Shown here: positions 24,207-33,081 of the stretch, piece by piece | Numbering within the stretch: the first letter of the stretch is position 1 | Layout: each line of letters opens with the position of its first letter | From: Sinorhizobium sp. B11 | GTDB lineage: Bacteria; Pseudomonadota; Alphaproteobacteria; Rhizobiales; Rhizobiaceae | Reading direction: 5' to 3' | NCBI GenBank assembly: GCA_039725955.1 | Contig: CP091033.1 | Span: forward strand, 1,302,001 to 1,366,000 | Length of the DNA stretch: 64,000 nt | The notes under the pieces: model-generated | Database searches by the model: none | What the model saw: the letters and a program-made list of their open reading frames with translations, nothing else | Told to the model about the DNA's origin: nothing | Made by a program: the position numbers and the translations under genes

Positions 24207-24818
24207 ATGACGCAAAGCGAAGCCGACAAAAGCCCATACCGGTCCCTGACTTTGACATCCCTCTTTGATGATCGAGACGTCGCCGCACAGGCGGTTGAGA
24301 GTCTGAGGGCGGCCGGTATTCCGCAGGCAAGCATCAGCCTGATCGCAGAGGCGGAAAATGCAACGGAAAACGCTGACGAGAAACCTGGCCCGTCACACAA
24401 GCTCGAAGATTTTCTGTTCCCAGAAGCCGACCATGCGATCTACAGCGAGGGGATCCGACGAGGCGGCCATGTGCTGACCGTGCGCGGGCTGGCACCTGAC
24501 CGGCACGAACTCGCGCTCGGCATTCTTGAGGACGCAGGCGCTGTCGATCTCGACGAGCGCATCGAGACGTGGCGATCTGAAGGCTGGAGCGACACACAAG
24601 CCTACCTTGACGAACTGCAGGAGCCGCCCACGGTGATCGATGGCGATGTCGCCGCCTCGCTTATCGGCAAAGGTCGAGGCAATGAGGTTGTACCTGTCAT
24701 CACCGAGAAGCTTAAATTCGGCAAGGCGAGTGATGGAAGCCGCCCTCGCGTGCGAATCTACACCGTTGAATACGCATTGAAGAGCCCGGACGACAGGAAG
24801 GGGTCCAGTTCCCGGTAA
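24207..24818 (+). CDS. Predicted general-stress protein with YflT-like N-terminal domain
   Basis: The 203-residue protein has an N-terminal module (about 8-95: LTLTSLFDDRDVAAQAVESLRAAGIPQASISLIAE and IRRGGHVLTVRG) like the YflT/GS17M domain of heat- and salt-induced proteins. A short Asp/Glu-rich linker and an unassigned C-terminal part follow (LDERIETWRSEGW, EVVPVITEKLKFGK, VRIYTVEYALK). AAGGAGTGG precedes ATG 24207. It is divergent from the permuted ROK gene and both have EcfG-type promoters, so the pair is probably induced together under general stress. Molecular function is unknown. Confidence 0.7.
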   Translation: MTQSEADKSPYRSLTLTSLFDDRDVAAQAVESLRAAGIPQASISLIAEAENATENADEKPGPSHKLEDFLFPEADHAIYSEGIRRGGHVLTVRGLAPDRHELALGILEDAGAVDLDERIETWRSEGWSDTQAYLDELQEPPTVIDGDVAASLIGKGRGNEVVPVITEKLKFGKASDGSRPRVRIYTVEYALKSPDDRKGSSSR

Positions 24819-24847
24819 AACGCCTGCCCGAACGAAGTTTCTCGACC

Positions 24848-24880
24848 TGAGCAAGTGGGCGGCGCCTTCTCGGTTGCTCA
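24848..24880. terminator. Possible bidirectional terminator between convergent genes
   Basis: TGAGCAA (24848-24854) and TTGCTCA (24874-24880) pair over seven bases around a GC-rich loop, between the ends of the stress-protein gene and dhaK. No clear T-run follows. Confidence 0.3.
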
Positions 24881-24888
24881 CCAGATGC

Positions 24889-25881
24889 TTAGCACCTCCA
24901 GCGCAATGCAGCGGTGGCAACGGGCGAATCCCATAGCGAAAACTCCTCATCCGTGAGGAAGGCAAGCGTGATGGAAAGGCCCTGCATGTCGAGCGAGGTC
25001 GCATAGGTGCCAACAAGCGAGCGTTCGACCTGCAGACCGTACTCCGACACGGTGCGAAGCGCAGAATTATAGGCGAGATAGAGTTCGGCAGGCGGTGTGC
25101 CGCCAAGTCCATTCACGAGAAGCAATGCTTTGTTTGTGCTTCGGTTGATATCGCTGAGAATCGTCTCGCTCAGATACCTGACAATCGTGTCAGCGTTGGA
25201 GAACCGCTCCCTTGAATGGCCAGGCTCGCCATGAATGCCAACGCCCATTTCCACCTCGTTCGGCCCGAGCGCGAATGTCGTGCGCTGGGTGTCCGGCACC
25301 GCGACGCCGGTCAGGGCAACGCCCATCGACCGGATGCGTGAGGAGAGACTGTCGCCAAAGGCCTTCAGTTCCGAAAGGGACCGGCCCTTCTCGGCAGCCG
25401 CTCCGAGCAGCCTTTCCGTGATAAGCGTACCGGCAACCCCGCGTCGCCCACGACCGTCGCCGCCCCTCGTCGTTTCGATGTCGTCGCAGGCAAGGACCAT
25501 TTCAATTTTATGCCGGTCTGACGCCATTTCTGACGCCATTTCGAAATTCATGACGTCGCCATCGTAGTTCTTGACGACGAGCAGGCAGCCAGCACCGGTG
25601 TCTGCTTCCTCTATCGCACTGACGATCTGGCTCGGTGTGGGCGATGTGAAAATATATCCGACACAGGCAGCATCGAGCATGCCGCGACCGATGAAGCCGA
25701 TATGCATCGGCTCATGGCCCGCCCCGCCGCCAGAAATGATGGCGACCTTGCCAGGAACCAGCTCACGGCGGCGAATGCATTTGCGGCCGGCGCCGAACAC
25801 AACGAACTCCTGATGGGCGCGCACGAAACCTTCGATACTCTCGGCGACCATAGTCTCTGCCGTGTTCATGAATTTCTTCAT
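24889..25881 (-). CDS. dhaK: Dihydroxyacetone kinase subunit DhaK
   Basis: The 330-residue protein is a full-length DhaK: ISGGGAGHEPMHIGFIGRGMLDAACVG (about 49-75), VVKNYDGDVMNFEMA (102-116) and GIHGEPG with the substrate-binding His217, which forms the hemiaminal with the ketone. It would receive phosphate from the DhaL/DhaM relay encoded upstream. ATG 25881 follows GGGAGGGGCT; a longer frame to 25932 is less likely. It is the last gene of the long ABC/Dha operon and is separated from dhaL by four genes. Substrate may be dihydroxyacetone or a related ketose such as erythrulose or apulose, since the DhaK family is promiscuous. Confidence 0.88.
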   Translation of the reverse strand: MKKFMNTAETMVAESIEGFVRAHQEFVVFGAGRKCIRRRELVPGKVAIISGGGAGHEPMHIGFIGRGMLDAACVGYIFTSPTPSQIVSAIEEADTGAGCLLVVKNYDGDVMNFEMASEMASDRHKIEMVLACDDIETTRGGDGRGRRGVAGTLITERLLGAAAEKGRSLSELKAFGDSLSSRIRSMGVALTGVAVPDTQRTTFALGPNEVEMGVGIHGEPGHSRERFSNADTIVRYLSETILSDINRSTNKALLLVNGLGGTPPAELYLAYNSALRTVSEYGLQVERSLVGTYATSLDMQGLSITLAFLTDEEFSLWDSPVATAALRWRC

Positions 25882-25940
25882 CAAGCCCCTCCCAAGGCGA
25901 TGATCATGCCAATCCTTTTGCATGTGCCACAAGGGCTTGC

Positions 25941-26351
25941 TTAATCCGGCAGCCCGGAAATTGCTGCGATCTTCTGCACCAAATCCGCAATCGCCTCCTC
26001 AAGCAGCCGGTTGCGTCTCTCGTCGCCGAAATCGGGCACCATCAGCGAAAGGTGCCGCAGTTTTTCCGAGGCGCCAAGTTCCGGCAGCTTGCCCGGATGT
26101 GCCGCTTGATAGGCATCCAGAAAGCGCTCCTGTTCAGCGGCACTGAAATGGCACACCCGGAAGATCGTGGCGAGGTGTCGGGCAGGAAGCGGCGTTGCAT
26201 AGGTCGGGCTTGTTATCTGCGTTACGAAACTGCGATGCTTGCCGAGTTCCGTCGCAAGGCGCTGGCGTGTTCCGGAAGGCCTGTTGTCAATGATTTGCGC
26301 CAGAATAGACTTATAGGCGATAATGGCGTCTTCCGTGTCTTCGCGCGCCAT
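25941..26351 (-). CDS. Small helix-turn-helix (XRE-like) protein in the Dha operon
   Basis: This 136-residue protein has a probable XRE-type helix-turn-helix near residues 20-70 (GTRQRLATELGKHRSFVTQITSP, ARHLATIFRVCHFSAAEQERFLDAY) and a charged helical C-terminus. It starts at ATG 26351, directly after the Enzyme I stop, and precedes dhaK by 59 bases. It may regulate the operon or act as a regulatory partner of the PTS proteins. I know no characterised homologue. Confidence 0.6.
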   Translation of the reverse strand: MAREDTEDAIIAYKSILAQIIDNRPSGTRQRLATELGKHRSFVTQITSPTYATPLPARHLATIFRVCHFSAAEQERFLDAYQAAHPGKLPELGASEKLRHLSLMVPDFGDERRNRLLEEAIADLVQKIAAISGLPD

Positions 26352-26352
26352 C

Positions 26353-27933
26353 CTATTCTCCGGCTGCCTTTGTCCCATCTGCCCTCAGGCCGACGATTGC
26401 CGATCTTATCGCGGGAAGCTGAGCAGGCGCCACGGAAAAATACCGTATGCCTGCGGCAAGCAGGTTCGCGGTGAGGGACGGATCCCCCGCCATGTCGCCG
26501 CAGATGCTGACCGGTTTGCTCCCGGCGAGTTTTATAGCCTGAGTCAGCAGACGCAGTACGGCCGGCACCGCCTTGACCTGATAACGGGCGAAGTCGGCAT
26601 CCTCGCGTGGCGATGCAACGAGATATTGTGCAAGGTCGTTCGTCCCGAACGAAAAGAAGTCAGCGCTTTCGAACTCATCCAGCATGAGCGCGGCCGCCGG
26701 GACCTCTACCATCATCCCGATCGGGGGTATGCGATGCGGGACGGCTCGCCGAGCAAGCTCGCCAGACTCTTCACGATAAATCTGCCTGATATCGTCGACG
26801 TCGGATGGAAACATCACCATCGGCAGCATGATATGAAGATTGCCGAAAACTGCCGCGCGTAGCAGCGCGCGGGCTTGAACACGTGCGATCTCCGGCCGGG
26901 CGAGCAGAAGACGGATACCGCGCAGCGATGGTGCTTCGGCAAGTCCGGCGAGCGGTTTGTCGCCGCCTATATCCAGCATGCGAATTGTCGTTGACCGGCC
27001 GTCCGCCCAATCCAGCAAGCGGCGGTAGATCTCGAACTGTTTTTCTTCGTTTGCGGCGTCCCCAAGCGATGTCAGGGCAAATTCGGAGCGCATCAACCCG
27101 ATGCCGGCGGTTGTCGCAGCATCGACCGCATCGATTTCGTTGGGAGCGTTGACGTTGATAGCCAGCAGGACCGGAGAACCGTCGGCCGTGCACAAGGTGC
27201 CGTTGTCGGCTATCGATACCATGCCCACCGGGCGATGATCGGGCGGAGCCAACTGCTCCCTCCGCTCGGTTATCTGAAGCGTGATGATACCTGACTCGCC
27301 ATCAATCCCGATATGCTGCCCCTTCTCCGTCGCGAATTGACCGGCACCAATGACCATTGGCACCGAGCGAGACCTGGCAAGAAGGGCGACATGGCCGACG
27401 GCACTGCCCGCATAAAGAGCGATACCCCCGCCTGCCGACCAGTCATGTGCCAAGAACCGACTGGGCTCCATGTCTTTTCCTACATAGATGGAGCCTGCGG
27501 GAAAGTCGTCGATCGGCGCCCCGGCAAGGATCGAAAGGACGCGATTTTTGACGTCGAGAATGTCGACCGCACGCGCCTGCAAACGCTCTTCCTCCGCGCA
27601 TTCCAACTCGCGGATGTAGTCATCGAGTGTCTCGACCCAGGCAAATTCAATATTTTCGCCGGCATCGATCAGGGCACCGACCATCTCCATCAACGTCGGG
27701 TCCTGTAGCACTTCGATCTGAAACTCGATGATCTCGCGACTTTCGGGATCTGTCCCAGCTGCAAGGTCGCGTAATTCGCGGATGGCCTTGTCGATGGCAT
27801 CGCCTAGGGCTGCGTGGCCGGAAAGGCTTGATGCCGGCGACGCGACGGCGGGCATCGGCTGAGCGACATAGACGGGTCCGGTTGCAATGCCTGGCGACGC
27901 ACTTGTCGCTTTCAATTTAGGCTGAGCGACCAT
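26353..27933 (-). CDS. PTS Enzyme I-type phosphotransferase dedicated to the Dha system
   Basis: The 526-residue protein has the Enzyme I layout: N-terminal HPr-binding helices, the phospho-His domain with AGSAVGHVALLARSRSVPMVIG (active His181, in place of the usual GGxxSHxAI) and the PEP-binding barrel with MLDIGGDKPL, RGIRLLLARPEI, LPMV, FFSFGTNDLAQYL and the active Cys in SICGDMAGDP. It would transfer phosphate from PEP to the HPr encoded next door. ATG 27933 has 17 bases overlap with the HPr gene. It is about 40 residues shorter than housekeeping Enzyme I and is distinct from the PTS-Ntr Enzyme I, which has a GAF domain. Confidence 0.88.
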   Translation of the reverse strand: MVAQPKLKATSASPGIATGPVYVAQPMPAVASPASSLSGHAALGDAIDKAIRELRDLAAGTDPESREIIEFQIEVLQDPTLMEMVGALIDAGENIEFAWVETLDDYIRELECAEEERLQARAVDILDVKNRVLSILAGAPIDDFPAGSIYVGKDMEPSRFLAHDWSAGGGIALYAGSAVGHVALLARSRSVPMVIGAGQFATEKGQHIGIDGESGIITLQITERREQLAPPDHRPVGMVSIADNGTLCTADGSPVLLAINVNAPNEIDAVDAATTAGIGLMRSEFALTSLGDAANEEKQFEIYRRLLDWADGRSTTIRMLDIGGDKPLAGLAEAPSLRGIRLLLARPEIARVQARALLRAAVFGNLHIMLPMVMFPSDVDDIRQIYREESGELARRAVPHRIPPIGMMVEVPAAALMLDEFESADFFSFGTNDLAQYLVASPREDADFARYQVKAVPAVLRLLTQAIKLAGSKPVSICGDMAGDPSLTANLLAAGIRYFSVAPAQLPAIRSAIVGLRADGTKAAGE

Positions 27934-28261
27934 GCTTCTTTTCCTCATCGAAGTTACGCTCGACGAGACCCTTCAATGCGCGAACCGCTTCCTCGGCGAG
28001 GATCCCCTCTGCGCGAATCCTCAGCAACGATCCCTTGCGGATCCTGGCACCCATGATCTTGATGATGCTCTTTCCATTCAGCCAGAGATCACTCCCGTTG
28101 ATCGCGACTTCGATCGAGCAGGGAAACGATTTTGCAAGCCGGGTGAATGTGACCGACGGCCGGGCATGCAACCCTACACCATGCTTGACCTCGACTTCCG
28201 TCTGGCAGCTGGCGTGCATCTGCTCACCCTCGCGGCTTTCTACGCGCAATCCACCGTTCAT
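27917..28261 (-). CDS. HPr-family phosphocarrier protein
   Basis: The frame gives 114 residues with the HPr core: GLHARPSVTFTRLAKSF (active His32 in this numbering), LNGKSIIKIMGARIRKGSLLRIRAEG and a C-terminal extension of about ten residues. It should shuttle phosphate from the adjacent Enzyme I to DhaM. ATG 28261 overlaps the dhaM stop (ATGA). A second ATG at 28219 has a better GAGGG spacing and would give the usual 100 residues, so the start is uncertain. In E. coli HPr- and EI-like domains are fused to DhaM; here they are separate proteins. Confidence 0.88.
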   Translation of the reverse strand: MNGGLRVESREGEQMHASCQTEVEVKHGVGLHARPSVTFTRLAKSFPCSIEVAINGSDLWLNGKSIIKIMGARIRKGSLLRIRAEGILAEEAVRALKGLVERNFDEEKKHGRSA

Positions 28262-28659
28262 GAGGGTGATAGCTCCTCTGCCGTCGCAACGACCTTTGTC
28301 AACGATGCGCCGCCGGAAGCCTCGGCTGCTGCGATAACAGCCCCCTCCACGACGGGCGCATTGCAGATCGTTACCTGCTTCGACCGCGGCAAGCCAAGCA
28401 TCTCAACCGCCATTTCACTGTTGGTCTCGGCTCCCCCAAGATCCACGAAGACGGCGACGCCCGCGTCAGACCAGGCCTCCTCGATGGCTTTGAGAATACC
28501 GCGGGCATCGGTTCCAAGCTCGCCGTGGCTGTTGCCGCCCGACCAGGCAAGCGGCACGCTGTCGCCCACCATCTGCTTCACCATATCGGCAGTACCACGC
28601 GCAACAAGCGGCGAGTGGGAAACAATCACAATCCCAACATTGGGGCCCTTCCCACTCAT
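28258..28659 (-). CDS. dhaM: PTS-dependent dihydroxyacetone kinase phosphotransferase subunit DhaM (EIIA domain only)
   Basis: The 133-residue protein is the EIIA-Dha (mannose-type) domain: GIVIVSHSPLVARGTADMVKQM with the phospho-acceptor His15, VFVDLGGAETNSEMAVEML and NAPVVEGAVIAAAEASGG. It passes phosphate from HPr to the ADP bound in DhaL. Unlike E. coli DhaM it lacks fused HPr and Enzyme I domains, which are encoded by the next two genes. It overlaps dhaL and the HPr gene by four bases each. Confidence 0.9.
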   Translation of the reverse strand: MSGKGPNVGIVIVSHSPLVARGTADMVKQMVGDSVPLAWSGGNSHGELGTDARGILKAIEEAWSDAGVAVFVDLGGAETNSEMAVEMLGLPRSKQVTICNAPVVEGAVIAAAEASGGASLTKVVATAEELSPS

Positions 28660-29270
28660 ACCGGTCGGTACTCCTCGAGGTAGCGGCAGATCGCAGTTGT
28701 CAGCAGCGCACAACTTGAGGCGCCCGGATCGACATGGCCGATCGACCGGTCTCCGAGATAGGAGGCACGCCCGCGCATTGCCCTCATCGTTGCGGTCAGC
28801 TCGGCAGAACGTTCGGCCTGGCGTGCAATGTCCGTCCAAGGCAACCGATGAGCGAGCGCGTCCTGGACGGGATAGAGAACGTCAAGAAGCGTCTTGTCTC
28901 CGGGATGCGAGCGGCCACGACGCGCGACAGCGTTGATCGCCTGTTTCAGTGCGGAAGAAAAGTCTTTCTCTTCCTCTGCGGCACGGAGCTCACGGCCCAT
29001 TTCCATGAGCAGCGTTCCGTAAAGCGGGCCTGCCGCTCCGCCGATGCTCATCACGAGCGTAAGGCCAATTTTCTCAAGCGCATCAGGCAAGGGAAGGGTT
29101 GAGACCGAGGCGTCCTCGGCACTCACCGCTTCGCAGCCCCGCCGCATGTTCGTTCCGTGATCGCCATCACCAATGGCGCGGTCAAGAGCGCACAAGTGCT
29201 CGCTGTTTGCAGCGATCGTCGCACGGCAAGCTTCGATCAATCCCATGAGAAGAACCGGTTCTGCCAGCAC
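28656..29270 (-). CDS. dhaL: Dihydroxyacetone kinase subunit DhaL
   Basis: The 204-residue protein has the DhaL fold with the Mg-ADP-binding Asp cluster DRAIGDGDHGTNMRRG (about 27-42), SIGGAAGPLYGTLLMEMG, GDKTLLDVLYP and GRASYLGDRSIGHVDPGA. In PTS-type systems DhaL keeps its nucleotide and is rephosphorylated by DhaM. The start is probably GTG 29270, with GGGAGG five bases upstream. ATG 29246 would remove the first eight residues. It is 22 bases after the fused DhaK-DhaL gene. Confidence 0.88.
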   Translation of the reverse strand: MLAEPVLLMGLIEACRATIAANSEHLCALDRAIGDGDHGTNMRRGCEAVSAEDASVSTLPLPDALEKIGLTLVMSIGGAAGPLYGTLLMEMGRELRAAEEEKDFSSALKQAINAVARRGRSHPGDKTLLDVLYPVQDALAHRLPWTDIARQAERSAELTATMRAMRGRASYLGDRSIGHVDPGASSCALLTTAICRYLEEYRPV

Positions 29271-29292
29271 CCAAGCCTCCCGCCTCCAGAAC

Positions 29293-30933
29293 TCATACGA
29301 GCGTTGCGACGACCTCGAATACACCCGCCACGGCCACGGCACCCGGATCGGGGACGCCTTCGAGATCCCTTTCGCCAACGTAGGAGGCACGACCGGCCTT
29401 TGCCTGTCGCATCGCTTTTGTCGACTCAGCACCTGCCGTTGCCGCCCTTGCCGCGGCTGCGACACCCCCTGAAGAAAGGGCCGCCAGCGCAGGAGAAAGG
29501 GCGTCGACCATCGTGCGGTCACCCACAGCAGCGCCTCCATAGAACGTCATCCGATCAAGCCCGGCAAGCAGGGCAGCGGCGATATCGTCCGTTTCGGCCA
29601 TGGACTTGGATGCGGCCGTGAAGAAGATCGAGAGAAGGACGCCGCTGGAGCCTCCCATGCTTGTGCTCAGGATCTCGCCGATGGAGGCCATCGTCGCGGC
29701 AGGATCTTTCAGTGGAAGCATGTCGATGCGGGTAAGAATGCTGCGGGCTCCGGTCGCGACGGTGGAACCGGTATCGCCATCGCCAACCCGGCCATCCAGT
29801 TGGTTAAGCTGGTCCTCCAGCGAAATCAGATGCTCGCAAAGTGCGGTCAGCAGACGACGATTATCCCTATCATCGCTGGCGGGTACCGCTTCGCTTTGCG
29901 TCGACGCCCGTTGCGGCGCGGCAAGGATAGCGATCTCGTGTCGCTCCGTCGCGGGCGGCCAGGCATGGGGCTCGACGGCGGCCCTAAGAGCGGCTTCACG
30001 CTCGGCGTCCAGTCGAATGAGCGACAGGGAAAAGCCGTTCATGTTGAGAGCGGTCATCATTGGCGCCGGTCCAACGATCAACCGAACACTGCTGGCGATC
30101 GGTGACGACAGCACAGAATTGGCGATGACACCCATTTCAAGCGGTGGCACGGCGCCCAGGTTGTTGATCAGCAGCGCATGATCTTGTGCAGCATCGAGCT
30201 TCGCCGCCAGTCGCTCGGTCATGGTCGCAACCAGATTGGCAATCGGCTGCAAGGAAATGCGCTCGACCCCCGGCTCGCCGTGGATACCGAGACCGAGTTC
30301 GCCTTCATTGGGACCCAGTCGATCCTCATGCGTTTGGCCCGGCACGCTACAGGTTGACAGCGACATGCCGAGCGAAACAATGCTGCCCGCTGCAGCGGTC
30401 GCAAGGCTCCCCACCGTCTTGAGATCGGCGCCTGCTTCGGCGTGATAGCCGGCGATCTTGTGCACGAAGAGCGTACCGGCGACGCCGCGGGGCTGGATGA
30501 TACCGGGGGTCGCGATATCGTCGGCAACGATGACCATCTCGACATCGAAACCTTCGGCACGCGCCTTTTCGGCAGCGAGACCAAAATTGAGGCGATCGCC
30601 CGTATAGTTCTTGACGACCAGCAGAACGCCCTTGGGCCCGGTGACGGCGCGGATCGCCGTCAGCACCGCATCGACGCTCGGCGAGGCAAAGATCTCGCCA
30701 GATACTGCCGCAGTCAGCATGCCCTTGCCGACGAAGCCCGCATGCGAAGGCTCATGCCCTGCGCCCCCGCCGGAGATAATGGCGACCTTCGACTTGTCCC
30801 AGTCGGCACGCAGGATGACCTTGATCTCCGGGAACGCGTCGAGACGGGCAAGACGACCGGCGCCGCTTGTCTGGATCAGGCCATCCAGGGCTTCGGTGAC
30901 GATGGTTTCCCGGCGATTGAAGAAATGTTTCAT
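29293..30933 (-). CDS. Fused DhaK-DhaL ketose kinase (ATP-dependent type)
   Basis: The 546-residue protein has a DhaK domain (about 1-330) with SGGGAGHEPSHAGFVGKGM, VVKNYTGDRLNFGLA and the substrate His218 in GIHGEPG, then a linker rich in Ala/Ser/Asp (about 335-355) and a DhaL domain (about 355-546) with the nucleotide site DGRVGDGDTGSTV and GGSSGVLLSIFF. Such fusions resemble the ATP-dependent kinases of dihydroxyacetone, erythrulose and similar ketoses. Together with the separate DhaK/DhaL/DhaM set, this operon encodes two Dha-type kinases, which suggests two substrates or two phosphate donors. The gene follows the second ATPase gene by 47 bases. Confidence 0.88.
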   Translation of the reverse strand: MKHFFNRRETIVTEALDGLIQTSGAGRLARLDAFPEIKVILRADWDKSKVAIISGGGAGHEPSHAGFVGKGMLTAAVSGEIFASPSVDAVLTAIRAVTGPKGVLLVVKNYTGDRLNFGLAAEKARAEGFDVEMVIVADDIATPGIIQPRGVAGTLFVHKIAGYHAEAGADLKTVGSLATAAAGSIVSLGMSLSTCSVPGQTHEDRLGPNEGELGLGIHGEPGVERISLQPIANLVATMTERLAAKLDAAQDHALLINNLGAVPPLEMGVIANSVLSSPIASSVRLIVGPAPMMTALNMNGFSLSLIRLDAEREAALRAAVEPHAWPPATERHEIAILAAPQRASTQSEAVPASDDRDNRRLLTALCEHLISLEDQLNQLDGRVGDGDTGSTVATGARSILTRIDMLPLKDPAATMASIGEILSTSMGGSSGVLLSIFFTAASKSMAETDDIAAALLAGLDRMTFYGGAAVGDRTMVDALSPALAALSSGGVAAAARAATAGAESTKAMRQAKAGRASYVGERDLEGVPDPGAVAVAGVFEVVATLV

Positions 30934-30980
30934 GGAGAGGACCCGTCTTTCATGCCAGTGAGTTCGTTTCTTTCAGTTGC

Positions 30981-31988
30981 TTATCCAAGGCGTTGGCCGC
31001 TGGCATCGAAATAGAGTGGATCGCGCAGCGTCAAGCTTATTCGATCACCCGGCCGGATCGCCAGATATGGATCGGCAAGCGTAACCAGCTTGTGATCTCG
31101 CACCTTTATATGAAGGTGGTTCTGATCCCCCAGATGTTCGATCCAATCGATCTTCGCTTCAGCATTCTGATCGACAAGGATGTCGAGATGTTCTGTTCGC
31201 GCGCCGATCGTCTTCGTTCCCGGCGGCGGATTGGCGCCCGGAAGAAGATCGGTCGGCAGAAGGTTGATGTGGGGCTGCCCCAGACGCGCGGCGACGTGAA
31301 GGCTGGCCGGATTGCCATAGATTTCACGGGGCGTTCCGATTTGCAGCAACCTTCCTTCCGAAACAATGCCGATCCTGTCCGCCATCGTCATGGCTTCGAC
31401 CTGGTCGTGGGTTACGTAGAGAAGCGTCGAGCCGAGTTCCTTCTGGATGCGTTTTAGTTCCAGACGCAGTTCCGCACGCAGCTTCGCATCAAGCGATGAT
31501 AGCGGTTCGTCCATCAGATAGATGGCGGGCCGGCGCACCAGCGCCCTGCCAATTGCAACGCGCTGCATTTCGCCGCCCGACAGACGCGTCGAACGGTTTT
31601 CCAGCTTGTGGTCGATCCTGACCATGCGCGCAATTTCGCGGACGCGACGGTCGATCTCTTCGTTTGTCAGCCTGCGCACCGGCGCCCGCAACGGAAATGC
31701 AAGGTTGTCGTAGACCGTCATGTGCGGATAGAGCGAATATTGCTGGAAGACGAAGGCAACATCCCTCTCGGCCGGTGCTTCGCTTGCGACGCTTCGACCG
31801 CCTATGTCAATCCGACCGCTGTCGGGGCGCTCCAGGCCGGCAATAAGGCGCAGCGTCGTTGTCTTGCCGGCGCCGGTCGGTCCAAGCAGAACGACAAATT
31901 CGCCGTCGCGGATGGAAAGGTTGAAATCAGAAAGAGCCTGCGTGTCGCCGAAGCGCTTATTGAGGCCCTTGAGAGCGATGTCAGCCAT
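30981..31988 (-). CDS. ABC transporter ATP-binding protein (MalK/UgpC type), second of two
   Basis: The 335-residue ATPase has Walker A GPTGAGKTT (about 37-45), Q-loop VFQQYSLYPHM, signature LSGGEMQRVAIGRAL, Walker B IYLMDEPLSSLD, the H-loop VTHDQ and a C-terminal TOBE-type regulatory domain. ATG 31988 lies eight bases inside the end of the neighbouring ATPase gene. Walker A here reads PTG where its partner reads PSG. Having two different single-domain ATPases in one importer operon suggests a heterodimeric motor, as in the rhizobial glycerol importer GlpSTPQV. Confidence 0.9.
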   Translation of the reverse strand: MADIALKGLNKRFGDTQALSDFNLSIRDGEFVVLLGPTGAGKTTTLRLIAGLERPDSGRIDIGGRSVASEAPAERDVAFVFQQYSLYPHMTVYDNLAFPLRAPVRRLTNEEIDRRVREIARMVRIDHKLENRSTRLSGGEMQRVAIGRALVRRPAIYLMDEPLSSLDAKLRAELRLELKRIQKELGSTLLYVTHDQVEAMTMADRIGIVSEGRLLQIGTPREIYGNPASLHVAARLGQPHINLLPTDLLPGANPPPGTKTIGARTEHLDILVDQNAEAKIDWIEHLGDQNHLHIKVRDHKLVTLADPYLAIRPGDRISLTLRDPLYFDASGQRLG

Positions 31989-33078
31989 GACGCTCCTCCG
32001 AATAGAGTGCCGAGGCGATGGCGCGGCCCGATTGGCAATCGAATAGTGCAAGCTTGGCCGGATTGAACTCAAGGCCAACTGTCTCTCCGATGCGGAAGTT
32101 GCGGTTCGCCGGAACGCGTGCCTTGATGACGCCGCTCGAGGTCTCGATCGCCACCACCTGATTGGTTCCGAGATATTCGCTGCCGTAGACGGCTCCGCGC
32201 AAGGGGGAACTATCACTGAAGCGGATGTGTTCCGGCCTGACGCCAAGCGCCAATTCAGTCTCCGTCAGATCCTGGCGCACCTCCGGTATGCTGACATCGA
32301 CGCCATGCAGCGAGACGGATTGGTCGCCGCTGCGAAGGCCTGAGGTGAAGCGCATGAAATTCATCGGCGGTGAGCCGATGAAATCGGCAACATACATGGT
32401 GGCCGGCTTGCTGTAGATTTCCTGCGGCGTCCCGAATTGCTCGATGACGCCGTGGTTCATCACGGCGATTTTGTCGGCCATGGCCATCGCCTCATGCTGA
32501 TCATGCGTCACATAGACCGTCGTCGCGTGGATGCGGTTATGCAGTTCGCGCAGCTCATGGACCATAACCTCGCGGAATTCGGCGTCCAGCGTCCCAAGCG
32601 GTTCATCCATCAGGAAACACTTCGGGCGGCGTACGATCGCGCGGCCGAGGGCAACGCGCTGACGGTCGCCGCCCGCGAGTCCGGAGACGGTTCGGTTCAG
32701 AATATGATCGATCTGCAGCAGCCGTGCGGTCTCTTCCACGCGTTGGCGGATCTCAGCCTTAGGCATGCCTTGCGACAGCAGCGGAAAGCCGATGTTCTTG
32801 CGCACGTTCATGTGGGGATAGAGCGCAAAAAGCTGAAAGACGAAGGCAATATCGCGGGCGCTGGCGCGGTTGAAGGTGACGTCCTCCCCGTCGAGATAGA
32901 TCTTGCCGCTGGTCGGCAATTCCAGGCCGGCGATCATACGCAATGTCGTCGTCTTGCCGCAGCCCGAGGGGCCGAGCAGAGCCAGGAACTCGCCGTCATG
33001 GATGACGAAGCTCGAATCCTGCACAGCCACGAAGCTGCCGAACTGCTTGCGGAGATGTTCTATCCTGATGTCCGCCAT
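31981..33078 (-). CDS. ABC transporter ATP-binding protein (MalK/UgpC type), first of two
   Basis: The 365-residue ATPase has Walker A GPSGCGKTT, VFQLFALYPHM (Leu in place of the second Gln), signature LAGGDRQRVALGRAI (Ala and Asp variants of LSGGQ), Walker B CFLMDEPLGTLD and VTHDQHEAMAMAD, plus a C-terminal TOBE domain (about 240-365). The atypical signature and Walker B region (PLGTLD) differ from its partner, which fits a heterodimer with unequal sites. It starts three bases after the small membrane protein gene. Confidence 0.88.
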   Translation of the reverse strand: MADIRIEHLRKQFGSFVAVQDSSFVIHDGEFLALLGPSGCGKTTTLRMIAGLELPTSGKIYLDGEDVTFNRASARDIAFVFQLFALYPHMNVRKNIGFPLLSQGMPKAEIRQRVEETARLLQIDHILNRTVSGLAGGDRQRVALGRAIVRRPKCFLMDEPLGTLDAEFREVMVHELRELHNRIHATTVYVTHDQHEAMAMADKIAVMNHGVIEQFGTPQEIYSKPATMYVADFIGSPPMNFMRFTSGLRSGDQSVSLHGVDVSIPEVRQDLTETELALGVRPEHIRFSDSSPLRGAVYGSEYLGTNQVVAIETSSGVIKARVPANRNFRIGETVGLEFNPAKLALFDCQSGRAIASALYSEERHG

Positions 33079-33081
33079 GGC

